NCBI GenBank assembly: GCA_018292915.2 | Contig: JACVVK020000390.1 | Coordinates: 380,001 to 444,000, forward strand | DNA from: Batillaria attramentaria | Taxonomy: Eukaryota; Mollusca; Gastropoda; Batillariidae | DNA: 64,000 nt | Reading direction: 5' to 3' | The notes under the pieces: generated by a model | Seen by the model: the letters and a program-made list of their open reading frames with translations, nothing else | What the model was told of the DNA's origin: nothing | The model's database searches: none | Made by a program: the position numbers and the translations under genes | Shown here: piece after piece, positions 46,401 through 54,164 of the stretch | How the letters are laid out: each line of letters opens with the position of its first letter | Position numbering within the stretch: the stretch's first letter is position 1

Positions 46401-47472
46401 AAAGGCCCACTTACTGTACAAAAATCGATGGCAAAAGCCAGCAAGTGCACTGCAGTTCAGGATAGCTGGTATTTATCGGTAGAACTGGCAACGGTGTTTT
46501 GCGCTGCCATTTACGTTCACAGGGCTAGCTGAATCTCTGCACACTTAATGCGTGCCACTGAAACCGCCTGTAAAGCCTCCAGGGCCCGTATGTAGAACTC
46601 AAGGTTAATTTAACCCAAAGCTAGCCTAACCCAGACTAGGACAAAAGAAACCCCCAAACAAAATTCAATCAAGAAGGAAGCGAAGAAAGAAAGACAAAAA
46701 TCCTTCTATAACAGCTTAGGCAGCATGGTGGAATATCGACCCACTTCCTGATTTAAAACAACAAAATAAAAACAACAGAAAATTTAACCCTAAAGCTAGT
46801 TTAGTTCGAGTGTAGACTCTAACCCAGGGCTAAACTCCCTAACGCTGACTTTTACATGTGGACCCTGCCGAATAACTGAAGTTTAACACTTGTAGCATCA
46901 AAAGGTAAGCCAGTACAGCTGAGCTGGTAGAGTGTGTTTAACTTTCAATTTTTGGGTCATGAATTTGAATCCTAAAAAATAATTGTGGGGAGCCCCGGTG
47001 GTCAACTGGTAGAGCACTGGACTTTCAATGTTTAAGTTGAGTGTTTGAATCCTGGCTCGGAGCCAAACTTTTTCCTTGTTGCCCCCCCCCCCCCCCCCTT
47101 CGCCCATCCTAAAAAATTGTACTCCCCTCCCCCCCCCACCCCCCATGTTGCTCCGTCTTTGACATTACCCTTTTGTGTGGTGAAGGATGTTCAGTCCGCA
47201 AACAACCAACATCTTTATAGCAACAGTGAACCACAAACATGCAACCGCCCCCCCCCCCCCCCCGCCCCCACACACACACACACACATACAAACTTCCAAC
47301 ATAGATCTGAAAAAGAATACAGAACCTGCCAGTCATCTTACCTGAGTGAATGTTGCGAGCTGCTAATATGACAACAAGAACAAGAATAACGGAGGCCAGC
47401 AGTACACAGAGGCCGGCCAACAAAAGTTCAAGTCTCGTCCATTTTGATTTCCGACCATCCGGCCCTGCACCC
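15102..47472 (-). CDS. Neprilysin-like M13 zinc metalloendopeptidase (type II membrane protein), 5' end missing
   Basis: M13 peptidases are cell-surface enzymes that cleave small extracellular peptides. I traced 21 exon positions (one has two alternative versions) coding 780 residues in one frame, every junction GT-AG with matching phase. Numbered from the first residue seen: cytosolic stub 1-15, membrane anchor 16-38, Gly/Gln-rich stalk 44-105, first Cys cluster [22 protein letters not shown], then the helical lobe. The catalytic lobe has NAFYS (N572), the zinc site HEITH (613-617), GENIADNGG (zinc ligand E675, D679) and VHSPGRFR (H742, R748). It ends CSVW. The [12 protein letters not shown] and NAVGRL segments favour the neprilysin branch over ECE or Kell. 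Human neprilysin is about 750 residues; the excess is the stalk. The first exon (start codon) is not identified; it must end in phase 2. Confidence 0.97.
15356..15597. repeat. Minisatellite, 40-bp unit, six copies
   Basis: The unit ACAACAAGCAGGGACGGAGT plus 20 more bases repeats head to tail. The core GACGGAGTGA occurs at 15371, 15411, 15451, 15491, 15531 and 15571 with almost no divergence. It lies in the last intron of the peptidase gene. Confidence 0.97.
15914..15990 (-). CDS. Neprilysin-like gene, exon 20
   Basis: Encodes [18 protein letters not shown] then VHSPGRF. H742 and, split over the junction, R748 match the neprilysin transition-state histidine and substrate-carboxylate arginine, with the same six-residue spacing. 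Confidence 0.96.
16223..16324 (-). CDS. Neprilysin-like gene, exon 19
   Basis: 34 in-frame codons: [18 protein letters not shown] then [15 protein letters not shown]. The QLFF.NFAQ.WC block is strongly conserved in M13 enzymes. Acceptor GCAG, donor GTACGC. Confidence 0.96.
16637..16702 (-). CDS. Neprilysin-like gene, exon 18 (third zinc ligand)
   Basis: 22 codons, [20 protein letters not shown] plus YR. The Glu of GENIADNGG is the third zinc ligand, and the Asp four residues on orients the first His. The length is a multiple of three. Confidence 0.97.
16949..17275 (+). mobile_element. SINE family D, full copy
   Basis: The head GCGGCGGTCTAATAGGTAGC and GTGGGTTTGAGCCC look like tRNA A and B boxes. 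The body has TGGTACCGGTTTTTCCTGG and GGATAGGTATTGGGTGG. It ends in an A-rich tail (17248-17277). Intronic, sense opposite to the gene. Confidence 0.75.
17590..17720 (-). CDS. Neprilysin-like gene, exon 17
   Basis: Encodes [20 protein letters not shown] through [18 protein letters not shown]. This segment follows the zinc helix in M13 enzymes (GR.FDKDG...WW). NYT is a candidate N-glycosylation site. Confidence 0.96.
18177..18244 (-). CDS. Neprilysin-like gene, exon 16 (HEITH active site)
   Basis: 22 codons, [20 protein letters not shown] and DR. HEITH supplies two zinc-ligand histidines and the general-base glutamate. Acceptor TTTACAG, donor GTCAGA. Confidence 0.97.
18404..18476. repeat. (GT)n microsatellite near a splice donor
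   Basis: Dinucleotide tract on the plus strand, reading (CA)n in the transcript. It begins about 28 bases after the exon 15 donor. Confidence 0.97.
18504..18555 (-). CDS. Neprilysin-like gene, exon 15
   Basis: 52 bp: completes Met583, then [16 protein letters not shown] with Lys600 split. FPA.ILQPPF is near invariant in the family. Skipping it would break the frame. Confidence 0.96.
18626..19082 (-). mobile_element. SINE family A, copy 3 (B box deleted)
   Basis: Same body as the 3.6- and 6.6-kb copies, flanked by CATAATTTTCT (18614 and 19083). About 45 bp of the tRNA-like head including the B box is missing, so it could not be transcribed by Pol III in this form. Confidence 0.88.
19172..19230 (-). 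CDS. Neprilysin-like gene, exon 14 (NAFYS)
   Basis: Encodes [19 protein letters not shown]. The Asn of NAFY binds the substrate backbone in neprilysin. Donor GTAAGT. Confidence 0.96.
19353..19521 (-). mobile_element. SINE family B copy (old)
   Basis: Recognisable head, body and tail but with more mismatches than other copies and no clear duplication. It abuts a (GAT)-rich SINE-tail-like stretch at 19255-19345. Confidence 0.75.
19612..19715 (-). CDS. Neprilysin-like gene, exon 13
   Basis: Encodes [20 protein letters not shown] and [12 protein letters not shown]; the last Lys is split. It matches the Y..D.YF.N.L region of M13 enzymes. Confidence 0.95.
19990..20070 (-). mobile_element. SINE family B, 3'-half fragment
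   Basis: Only the tail half of the family is present, ending at the boundary of the 276-bp repeat that follows at 20071. Confidence 0.75.
20071..20346 (+). repeat. Interspersed repeat J, copy 1
   Basis: Starts CAAGATGGCCACC and ends GAATGAATTCTTG. An inverted copy of about 275 bp lies at 59559-59833. AATAAA follows directly at about 20350. Class unknown. Confidence 0.8.
20503..20538. repeat. (CA)n microsatellite
   Basis: About 18 CA units after a CT-rich and poly-C stretch, in intron 12. Confidence 0.97.
21561..21881 (+). mobile_element. Solo LTR, copy 2
   Basis: Same family as 8902-9234. Shares TCTAGACCATCCCAGAACAT and the AAGCAGCCCTGCACAG start-like region and ends AAAATACAACA. No internal retroelement sequence adjoins it. 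Confidence 0.7.
22190..22790. repeat. Tandem duplication, 306-bp period
   Basis: AGAGTCCGTATTCA at 22245 recurs at 22551, as do AAAGGGCGATAACTC and CCCCAAATTTGAA blocks in the same order. Diverged, two units. It lies in intron 12. Confidence 0.85.
23030..23133 (-). mobile_element. SINE family B, 5'-half fragment
   Basis: Head to mid-body only (GGGGAGCTGGGGTGGCCGAA on the minus strand), truncated at ACATAAAAAGCC. Intronic. Confidence 0.8.
23243..23320 (-). CDS. Neprilysin-like gene, exon 12
   Basis: 26 codons, [20 protein letters not shown] then NAEYED. Matches the K...IGYPD segment of the family. Donor GTAAGT. Confidence 0.95.
23749..23847 (-). CDS. Neprilysin-like gene, exon 11
   Basis: 33 codons: [20 protein letters not shown] then [13 protein letters not shown], matching the WMD..T...A.EK pattern. 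Acceptor TTTTGCAG. Confidence 0.95.
24381..24550 (+). repeat. Interspersed repeat K, copy 1
   Basis: GCATGAAGGTGCAG...GTCTCCTGCATGTCCTAGG and an (ACTC)-like 3' end. Shared with 31968-32148. It looks like a SINE/LINE 3' portion, but no head is visible. Confidence 0.6.
24670..24848 (-). mobile_element. SINE family B, full copy with target-site duplication
   Basis: Flanked by TTCAAAACCATGA (24657-24669) and TTCAAAGCCATGA (24849-24861). A complete tRNA-like head and the C-rich (CCCACC-type) tail are present. Confidence 0.92.
25715..25912 (-). mobile_element. SINE family B, ancient diverged copy
   Basis: Faint matches to the family (GGGTGATA, CCCAGCTGGGAC, AGTGGCAGCTCC) with A-rich insertions. 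Confidence 0.5.
26105..26233 (-). CDS. Neprilysin-like gene, exon 10
   Basis: 43 codons: [36 protein letters not shown] and DETSKST. Very close to the neprilysin W..C..Y.N.NM.NAVGRL region. The acceptor follows a short GU repeat; length is a multiple of three. Confidence 0.96.
26569..26748 (-). mobile_element. SINE family B, full copy nested in another repeat
   Basis: Exact 12-bp duplication TTTTGAGAATCA at 26557-26568 and 26749-26760. The target is a short foldback repeat related to 35743-35871. Confidence 0.93.
26986..27079 (-). CDS. Neprilysin-like gene, exon 9b (alternative version)
   Basis: 94 bp, same length and phase as exon 9a 88 bp upstream. It completes an Arg then [20 protein letters not shown] and [11 protein letters not shown]. 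25 of 31 residues equal 9a. Acceptor TTTTAG, donor GTGTGTGG. The duplicated, intact, frame-incompatible arrangement indicates mutually exclusive use. Confidence 0.93.
27168..27261 (-). CDS. Neprilysin-like gene, exon 9a
   Basis: 94 bp encoding [20 protein letters not shown] and [11 protein letters not shown]. Differs from 9b at T/M, N/E, I/M, K/R, N/K and Y/H. Acceptor TTTTTAG, donor GTGTGTGT. It corresponds to the neprilysin segment beginning NLMSWRF in the helical lobe. Confidence 0.94.
27909..28042 (-). CDS. Neprilysin-like gene, exon 8
   Basis: Encodes [36 protein letters not shown] and VIYHQTEK with Arg split. Acceptor GTTTCAG, donor GTTTGG. Confidence 0.95.
28274..28657. mobile_element. 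hAT-like MITE with perfect 13-bp terminal inverted repeats
   Basis: Begins CAGAGGTGCCAAC and ends GTTGGCACCTCTG, 384 bp, non-coding. Flanks ACACT/TATACT are only roughly alike. Intronic, between exons 7 and 8. Confidence 0.85.
28780..28866 (-). CDS. Neprilysin-like gene, exon 7
   Basis: 29 codons, [20 protein letters not shown] and KEMHEKIPG, equivalent to the family's ...P...RD....YN.MT..EL. The acceptor ACTTGCAG is preceded by a 60-base GU repeat instead of a normal pyrimidine tract. In-frame skipping is possible. Confidence 0.95.
28877..28936. repeat. (CA)n microsatellite, (GU)n in the pre-mRNA, 10 bases from an acceptor
   Basis: Thirty repeat units directly upstream (in transcript sense) of the exon 7 acceptor. 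Confidence 0.98.
29683..29862 (-). CDS. Neprilysin-like gene, exon 6
   Basis: 60 codons: [40 protein letters not shown] and [22 protein letters not shown] is the diagnostic M13 N-domain motif. Confidence 0.96.
29908..30247. mobile_element. MITE family F, copy 1 (hAT-like CAGTG ends)
   Basis: Begins CAGTGTTCCTTACAG and ends CATAAGGAACACTG, 340 bp. A second, internally duplicated copy is at 61.5-62.05 kb. Confidence 0.75.
30475..30680 (-). CDS. Neprilysin-like gene, exon 5
   Basis: Encodes [60 protein letters not shown] and SEVNIIQ. GGWPV and DDKNS are conserved M13 motifs. Confidence 0.96.
31433..31516 (-). CDS. Neprilysin-like gene, exon 4
   Basis: Encodes [20 protein letters not shown] and YAACVNE. 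Contributes two conserved cysteines, with NET over the junction as a glycosylation candidate. Confidence 0.95.
31593..31763 (-). mobile_element. SINE family B, full copy with target-site duplication
   Basis: TATCTAATGAGG at 31581-31592 and 31764-31775. It lies about 75 bases upstream (transcript sense) of exon 4. Confidence 0.92.
31968..32148 (+). repeat. Interspersed repeat K, copy 2
   Basis: Same sequence as 24381-24550, ending ATATAAGCC and an (ACTC)n tail, typical of SINE/LINE 3' tails. Confidence 0.65.
32371..32532 (-). CDS. Neprilysin-like gene, exon 3
   Basis: Encodes [40 protein letters not shown] and [23 protein letters not shown] is the start of the M13 N-terminal domain. Confidence 0.97.
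32580..32976 (+). mobile_element. SINE family C, copy 1 (tRNA-Glu/Asp-like head, (ATT)n tail)
   Basis: The head GGTGGTCTAGTGGTTAAGAG is an A-box region; B box GGTTCTAGCCC. The body runs to a CGCGGCGCTTTGAGCC block and an (ATT)n tail. It fills most of intron 2 and stops 47 bases from exon 3. Confidence 0.88.
33100..33300 (-). CDS. Neprilysin-like gene, exon 2 (Gly/Gln-rich stalk)
   Basis: 66 full codons, beginning [20 protein letters not shown] and continuing with [28 protein letters not shown] and [13 protein letters not shown]. The last part is the conserved first Cys pair of the ectodomain. The rest is low-complexity, hydrophilic, and joins straight to the membrane-anchor exon by a matching phase. 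Confidence 0.9.
33388..33561 (-). mobile_element. SINE family B, full copy with target-site duplication
   Basis: CCCTCAAGG at 33379-33387 and 33562-33570, about 90 bases upstream (transcript sense) of the stalk exon. Confidence 0.9.
33866..34140. repeat. Minisatellite, 96-bp unit, about 2.7 copies
   Basis: GGCAAAGCTATGGAGCCAAT at 33877, 33973 and 34069. The unit is 32 codons and stays open on both strands, but has no start context or splice sites. The third unit is broken by the mariner-like insertion. Confidence 0.9.
34112..34524. mobile_element. Tc1/mariner-type MITE (413 bp)
   Basis: Ends CAGTCTTCACAAAAAGTTAA... and its complement CAGCCTTCACAAAAAATTAA...: 25-bp inverted repeats, two mismatches. 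TA is duplicated at both ends (34110-34111, 34525-34526). No transposase. Confidence 0.88.
35101..35170. repeat. (CA)n microsatellite, interrupted
   Basis: CA units with one CATGCACGAA interruption. Confidence 0.97.
35743..35871. mobile_element. Short foldback element (about 130 bp)
   Basis: Begins ATATCAACGTCATTG and ends TGATGACGTTGATAT, with similarity to the sequence around 26.5-26.85 kb. Confidence 0.65.
35924..36139. mobile_element. Foldback/MITE with about 40-bp terminal inverted repeats
   Basis: GACATAAAAGGGACA..AACC at the left is matched by the complement of GGTTTGTCCCTTTTATGTC at the right; the arms stay similar through CTTTCACAAA. 216 bp, non-coding. Confidence 0.75.
36397..36439. 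repeat. (GT)n microsatellite followed by G and T runs
   Basis: GT tract, then poly-G and about 20 T. Confidence 0.97.
37106..37170 (+). mobile_element. tRNA-like SINE head fragment
   Basis: TCCTAGTGGTTAAGG (A box) and CGGGTTCAAATCC (B box) at the right spacing, but the ends do not pair as an acceptor stem. Confidence 0.6.
37241..37302. repeat. (CA)n microsatellite
   Basis: About 31 CA units. Confidence 0.98.
37606..38003 (+). mobile_element. SINE family C, copy 2
   Basis: Head AAGTGGTCTAGTGGTTAAGA, intact B box GGGTTCGAGTCCC, same body as 32.6 kb, (ATT)n tail. Confidence 0.88.
41331..41382. repeat. (GT)n microsatellite
   Basis: Pure GT tract followed by poly-G; poly-C runs lie just before it (41110-41215). 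Confidence 0.98.
43035..43096. repeat. (CA)n microsatellite
   Basis: About 30 CA units. Confidence 0.98.
43298..43560. repeat. (GGT)n and (AAAT)n simple repeats
   Basis: GGT x about 11 at 43298-43330, a C run near 43397, then AAAT-type repeats from 43415 to about 43555. Confidence 0.95.
45000..45070. repeat. Poly-G tract interrupted by GGAC
   Basis: Long G runs separated by ACGGGG/AGGGG on the plus strand; strong G-quadruplex potential, and C-rich in the peptidase pre-mRNA. Confidence 0.95.
45237..45589 (+). repeat. Interspersed repeat G, copy 1
   Basis: Shares GCATTAAGAGCTGTACTAAT, GAGTATTTCGAG and AGGCGCACTCA with 57.9-58.3 kb. Partial inverted copies lie at 50938-51236 and about 10735-10960. 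Confidence 0.75.
45590..45816. mobile_element. piggyBac-like MITE (227 bp, TTAA-flanked)
   Basis: TTAACTCTCTCTCTGTGCTA at the left; the complement of the right end is TTAACTCTCTCAATGCTGAG. TTAA at both boundaries. It is joined to repeat G here and at 58 kb, so both may belong to one larger element. Confidence 0.65.
46580..46867. mobile_element. MITE with CAGGG(C/T)CC ends (288 bp)
   Basis: Starts CAGGGCCCGTATGTAGAACT; the complement of the end is CAGGGTCCACATGTAAAAGT. A related end with ACATACGGGCCCTG is at about 62.69 kb. Confidence 0.65.
46987..47210 (+). mobile_element. SINE family B, diverged copy with poly-C expansion
   Basis: GGGGAGCCCCGGTGGTCAAC head and TGTTTGAATCC B box, then two poly-C runs and a recognisable family tail (TCTTTGACATTACCC). 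It lies 130 bases downstream (transcript sense) of the membrane-anchor exon. Confidence 0.75.
47342..47472 (-). CDS. Neprilysin-like gene, membrane-anchor exon
   Basis: 43 codons: [38 protein letters not shown] and RNIHS. Basic residues precede a 23-residue hydrophobic helix, giving type II topology. Acceptor TTTTGCAG; donor GTAAGA with phase 1, matching the stalk exon. It starts in phase 2, so at least one more coding exon lies upstream. Confidence 0.92.
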
Positions 47473-48528
47473 CTGCAAAACACAGCAACAGGTTTATTAC
47501 GAACCTATTCACATAACAGAGAATTACCAGCATGCACTGTGTTATTTAGTATTACTGTTATTGTTTATCTGTTTGTATTATTGTGTTCCCGGCTGGGGGC
47601 ACATATTTGTGCTGGCCTTTTTTTCGTTGCCAGTCTTTGATATCACCCTTACGTGGTGGAAAAGGACGTTAAACCATACACCTACCCCATCCCTGTATTA
47701 TTGTACCCCCCCTCTGTTTTTTTTTGTTTTGTTTTTTTGCGGCAAGAGAGTCTTTGCTGCTTGGCCGGCTCTGCTACCCCTGCCTTGCTGCAAGATGGTC
47801 TCTGTTGCTTGCACCCCCCCCCCCTTGCCCCCCACCTGTAAGCAGCTTAGAGCTGCACTTCAAAATCGTCATCATTATCATTATTATTGTCAAATTAAAA
47901 GCTCCTTATAACTGTCTGGTCACCTGTTTGATTCGACAATTTCAACTGTTTGATTGGACAATTTCAATGTGTGGTTATAAATATGTCAGTCGTTACAGGT
48001 GCACAGCTGAACTACATGTAACTGATTTGCTGACACTGACAGATAATTACAGCACACATCGTGCACTGTTGTTGGAGTAAAATACGTCAGACAAATCTGG
48101 CAAAGCTCATTTTGACTGTTTGGTCACCTAATTAATTAAACTATTTCCATGCGTAGGTTTATATCTAGATCTCAGTTAATAAGTTACAACCGATGCACAG
48201 CTAATGCTGGGAGGAACTAATGACTTGGCTAACTAGATTTCCAGTCCAGGAGGCAGAATGACCGTAGATAACCTCAGTATAACGGTCCTCTAGTGTTCAC
48301 AGACCCGGGCAGGAAAACAGATGTTCACATTATTCTGTTTTTCACTCTCTATGAGCTATCTTTATTGTGGTGTCATTAAGCCATGTGAACTGTAACTGAT
48401 TCATTAATTACGGTGACGCGGCTTTGACTGGAATCACACCCTCTGCTGAGTGTTTACCCGAGTTTGGTTACTACCAAGTTGTTACTCTCTCGCAAGCTCA
48501 TGTCTGCATCTGCACACGCACGCACACG

Positions 48529-48538
<10 letters not shown>

Positions 48539-48606
<68 letters not shown>
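48539..48606. repeat. (CA)n microsatellite with CG-alternating start
   Basis: A GCGCGCGC purine-pyrimidine alternation runs into about 33 CA units; Z-DNA-forming potential. Confidence 0.98.
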
Positions 48607-48607
<1 letters not shown>

Positions 48608-50148
48608 CAAGACATACCCTGCATAAGCCACTTGTGTTCCACCCTCTTCAGCTGACATGTATATTCCATTCATTTGCATTTCCGTACCAGGCATCGGAAT
48701 CACACAAAAATCCTCAACACTCCTCTCAGCACCGGTGCTGCTGCCACCGCCACAAAAAGTCGTCGCAGTTCTTCACACATCAAAAGGCACCAGACTGGCC
48801 ACTCATGTCTTCAGTCTGACAAGTCCTCTGTCTACAGCTTAGCATGAGGGCGAGGGAGAGCTGCCTCTGCCAAGCATGAGCAAGGGGATTCTCCACTCTG
48901 TGATGTCCTGTGTGGCAGCAATGGTGGTCGTGGTGCCTGCTGATCCAGCCAAGTCTAGTAGGTCTGTAGAAACAGGAATGTCTTGTTCAGTTGAACACGG
49001 TCTTAGTGATAAGCGTCAAAGAGAAAAGCAAGGTCTTGGTAAAATAGTTTCACAGTGATAATAAAATTAATTATATTCTGTTTTTGCGAAGTTTACTTGA
49101 GAAATATGTGCATCAGAGTACAGCTTCACAAATACTCAGTCATTATAATTACGTGTATTATGAAATGCACAGCACCAAATCACAAGTTAGGAAAAAATTA
49201 GCACTACATGTAGTTCATGAAATTTGTTTAAACTGACTACGAAACGAAACAAAAATCCGCAAAAACACCGCTCGAGGACTGATCACGTGTTTTTCAGCAA
49301 AAACCATAACCATGAGACTACCATCAGACATGTGTATCAGCTTCGGTAACAGAAAAAAATAAGCAGCCAGTCCACTTTCACGTGCACATAAAAGAGCAAC
49401 AGGCTGCTGATGAATAACAAAGACCCTCTCACATAAATTCGCATGCCTGTCAACACAATCGGTTGCACAGTGGCCACAGTTCACTTTCTGATGACTGCCT
49501 ACACAATTGGACAGTCCAGCTTGTCAGATCCCTTCTCACCGTTCAATCATGTGTGTACCCTCAACCTCCACGCACAAGTCAAGCCAGCCAAGCGAGGTTA
49601 AAAAGATTGAATGCGGAAACAGGCGGGGATCAATATCAAACACTGAATGATTGTCTGCGCTAAGCTCTTTCATTTATTCATACATCCTATCTCTCGGGAT
49701 GTGGCAGTGAGGCAGAGTCTTGGCTCAGGTTTTTATGACTGGCCATTTCTCTAGAATCACATGCCTGAGGAAGAGGAGGGAGGGTTGAGAAAATGCTACA
49801 TTCACAGCAGGGAAAGCTGAATATCATGGCTAAAAGTCTGAATTGGCTCTTCTTTTTTTTTCTTTTTTTTTTTTGGGGGGGGGGGGGAGGTGTCTGGTGC
49901 AGCCCATCTTTCAAGATTAAAGAAAACCTACAGAGGCTGTGAAAAGTCTCTACAGGCTGCGTAAGTGTTAACCGTTCGCGTTAATTAGTTAAAGACGTTT
50001 TTTAGAGGAAAACAAGTTTTAGTGAAAATGTGGAGGTTTGATTTAAATGAATATTTTAGGCAATTTCTTCTGTCCATAACGATGCATCCCTTCCCCTCTC
50101 CCCACAAAACATCACCATGACACACACACACTACCCTCCAACAATGAA

Positions 50149-50149
50149 C

Positions 50150-50194
<45 letters not shown>

Positions 50195-50230
50195 GCCACA
50201 CACACACACACACACACACTCTCTCTCTCT
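50149..50230. repeat. (CA)n then (CT)n microsatellite
   Basis: CA units interrupted by CCGC, ending in CTCTCTCTCT. Confidence 0.97.
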
Positions 50231-50937
50231 CACTGAAGGAACTCAGGAAAAACCTAACTCCCCTATTCATAACAATCATCTCATCAGCAACAAAATAATC
50301 TTCTGCTCCCCAGCGTAATAGGACCTCTTGCGTAGACAATTTTTACATTCCACAATGCACTACTGACCTGACCGCCCTTACAAAAGGGATAGCAACCATG
50401 AATCCACTAGGGGGGTAAAAAATAATCGTACTTGAAACAATGTATTGAACACGATTAACCCACATTTTGCTGAGCAGATAGACCATTAAGGAGAAAAACT
50501 GGTTGGGGCTATTCACGACATTATCGATTTTTCTCTTGTGTATTGATGCTTAAATGCTTAAAAAGAAGAACCGTTTTAACAGCCATGCGCTTAATGTTGC
50601 GGTAAAGTATCTTTGCCTTTGATCATTTGAGCTCAAAGAAGGGGTAAGAGTTTTGAAAGTTTTCCAATTAATCAAGATAGGCTGGAATTTTCTTCCTAAA
50701 AAGGTCTCAAGTTAAACTTTCGCTTGTGGTACGCAGAGCAGCCATAAAACAATATTCAGTATGGATGGACAGATAAAAAAGAGGAGCTGCCATAATTTAT
50801 GGGAATTTTTCACACAAAATGTTCTAGAAACATGCAGTAACAACATAAGCAGCATGACACTAGGGGCAATGGGAGGTTAAGATGGGAAGTGTGACATAAT
50901 TTAAACGGGGTAATTCCATTCCTAATCCAACTTGTTT

Positions 50938-51236
50938 TGGAACAGTTTTGCATGTGAGTGTGCCTGAATGCTCCAAATACTCTATCTCGATGATTAGTGC
51001 AGATCGTAATGTGATGCAATGTTGTTTACACTTGGCGCGAGCGGTAAAAAATTCAAATTCTGTGACTGTTGTGCACTACAGGAGTGTTCAGTGTGGTCAC
51101 CGTATCATCGAGAACCCTCTGCTGGCTCAATGAAAGCGTTACAGATGCTGTCACAGTCCAGGTGTCTAAGTGGTGTGATGATAGATACATGTACCAGTAA
51201 AACAGTTCAGAACAATCTGTGAGCATAAAGATGGTA
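50938..51236 (-). repeat. Interspersed repeat G, inverted partial copy
   Basis: Minus-strand match to the 45.2- and 57.9-kb copies: complements of GAAACTGTTCC, AGAGTATTT and the GTAACGC region in the same order. Confidence 0.65.
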
Positions 51237-54164
51237 GCATTTTCCCCTATAAGGTCATCCTCACCAAAGACTTCAGCAGAAGTGCAACGGGGAAGATTAA
51301 ATTTTTTGATAGTAATTAACTTTAGAGTTGTGTTTATTTTGAAGACTTTTTCAACTGTACGCTTTCAAATTTGAATTTTTACGAATTTCTGAGACACTCA
51401 AAGTTCAACTGACTCAGTCATGGACAGCTCCCCCCCCCCCCCATCCCCCCTAAAAAAAAAGGAGAAAAAAACAAAACAAAACAAAATCCTCTCAGGCAAT
51501 GGATATTTAAGCACGGCCACCACAAGTCTTCTAGTGGTCTTCAACGAGTCTAAGGCTTTGAGACAGCACCATGACACACCAGGAACAGTTAAGTGTCAGA
51601 ATGTCTGTGGCAGGGCAGGAGAAATCTGATTACAGTGCTTCACAGGGGTACACCCAGACAAGAGGATCGAATGAGCGACTCTCTACTCTCTGCCCCAATG
51701 CAATCACCCGCCAGTATCATAAGACTGGTCTTTCAGACGCCTCTCACAAAGACAACAGATTGGAAGTGGGGCACACAAAACTACAGCTGATGGCTGGATC
51801 AAGTCACAAGGACACGTGTTATGTTTGGAGAGCTGTGTTCATCAGCTCTCCTATTCTGAATGACTTTTGGCAGTTTGGCAAGTTCTTGTGCCACAAGAAA
51901 TCCTCCTAATTCAGCACTTGACACACCCAAGCATGATGACGGCCCACAAAATGATTATCATGCTGCTGTAAATTTAAGTTATACAACTTTTCTCATTTTA
52001 CAGTAAAACTGTTCTTTCAAGTATATATTCAAGACCATATGTCATGCAGGATCATCAATTTCATGGAATATTATAACAATAGGCTTTTTTCCCTGCTTTC
52101 TTTAGAGTCGCTTGACAAAAGGAAACCACTTTCTACTTTCAAATGGGTCTGCCATCCCGAATAGGTCGACCTAATGAAGCCGAAATGTTCAGAATAACAC
52201 AGAAAAGCTTTTTGTGTGTAAACGTATGCTCTCTAGGCACCTCAACCTGCCATCATATGTGTGTGTATCTGGAATTAATGTGGTTTACCCATCCTCATGC
52301 CAGCAAGTGCTACACCACACTGCAACAAAAAAAAAAAAAAAAAAACCACCACACCACAGGCAGACAGGAAATATCACAGATGTGCCGGCAAAGGAAAACA
52401 TCTAGCGTACACTTACATGACAGGATATGAACCATCCAGCGAAAAACACCTCTGAGACGGGAGAAAATAGCCAGGCCAGATGTTTTGCAGGGTAAGTTTT
52501 CCGTGGATGAATCGGGCTCTGTTATCTGCCGGTTTTACACAGATGTGCATATGGATCAATGCCTTCCATCATCCCGCCTTCGCTCGCGGTCTCTGCACAT
52601 TAGACAAGGGAAGCCGCGGGTGAGAAAATTGAACAGGAAAATTGAATTATAGCTGTATAGAGGAACCAGGACAGTAGGTGCGACAGGGGGAGGGGAAAAA
52701 ACGTTGGGAGGGGAGGGAAGCGGTGACAATTGATTATGATGCACTTTGCACATTTACAGCTTAGGCTTCAGAGAGAGAGAGAGAGAGAGAGAAACTGGCT
52801 GAAACGTCAGTTTGGATAGATCATGAAGCTTATTGGCAGTACTTCCTATATCTTACAAACTGTCCTTTCTATTCTACTAAAACAAATCACATAAAGAAAA
52901 TGCACTCAAATTATACAGGCATGTGCATACAGATAAAATAATATACACCAAACACTTGAAGGGGGAGAGTGAGAGAGAGAGAGAGAGCAATATGAAATAC
53001 AATGAAGTAGTCACTCGTCACTCACTATACGTCACCAGAGCAGTCATAAAAGTAAGCTGGCAACATGACTACGTGACAGTCCAGCATTTCCAAAAACAAC
53101 AACAAAAAGCCAATCAACCAAACAAACAAAAACAATTACAATGCTCCAGTACATAGACTGACCAGAAAAAAAATGGAGTGGCAATGTAATTGTATGATTC
53201 CATTGTAAAAGGGTTAAGCTGGAGACGATATATAAAGTTGTACTCTAGAAATTGCATGAACACACTGAAGCCTACAGAGATCTCAGTATCTGCCCTCTGC
53301 AGGATCCAAGGCTATTAGGGAGCACTGCCCTCTGGCAACATGAAATGCAAGCTCCATCTTTTGTATTGTATGGTTCCCACATGCCATAACCACATACCAT
53401 GAGCCGCACAAAAGGTGGTTTAGAAAACTAGTGTATCAATGACAGATCTTAATTTATATTGCAAACCTTTTCACTGAAGCTTGAGCTAGCTGACATGGAA
53501 ATTACCCAACCTGCCATAGTTGTTGCCACCTCTCACAGAATGCTTACAAGAAGCATGTGCCAGGAAGAACCCAAAGCTACTCTCCCATCTCATCCCATCA
53601 AAGCCCTTTAATTGGTGATCTCTGCTCTCTCTCTCAGGCTTCAAAAGCCCACTCCATCAGGACAATTTCCTCCTCTCTACACAACATCAATAACACTTTC
53701 TCCATTGGGGCATCTGAAGGCCTCCTCCCTGTAAGATCCAATTAAATAATTGGGTCTTGCCAGACAAAGCATTAACGAAGCACATTTCCTGGCCCTCTTT
53801 AGACACAATGGGTCCGATGCTGCCAGAGACAGCCACAAAGAAGGGTGCATTAGCCTTGCTATGCTTGCCTTCCGCATGTGGCTACTGCCCGCTCTTCCGC
53901 TACTGCTGTGCTGTCTTATGTGCTACAAAACCCAATCCATGGGCATCATTCTTCGAGTTAAACACCAGATGAAGACAAAGTGCACTTTGATTGGTGGGTG
54001 TTCGCTGGAGGAAATGCACAATCAACTCTGATGCAAATGCACATTAAACGCCAACTGTGAACATTTTATTAACCTGCACAGCTATCAGAAGCACGTCTGA
54101 TATTCAACTGGTACAGTTTTTGGGACAGTACAGCTTTCACAGTAGCCCAACAACTGGAATCATA

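Larger units (their letters stand above)
33301..47341 (-). other. Intron 1 of the neprilysin-like gene (about 14 kb)
   Basis: No exon or independent gene was recognised. It holds two tRNA-derived SINEs, a mariner-type MITE, a foldback, piggyBac-like and other MITEs, five long dinucleotide tracts, homopolymer C/G runs and an (AAAT)n array, listed separately. The stretches 38.0-38.8, 39.3-40.1, 41.6-42.9 and 43.6-44.9 kb are otherwise plain. Confidence 0.85.

Noticed and set aside
53557..54031. Overlapping frames with an acceptor- and donor-like pair (CTCTCAG ... GTAAGA)
   Set aside because: Translation is low-information Ser/His-rich, without any family motif; likely chance.
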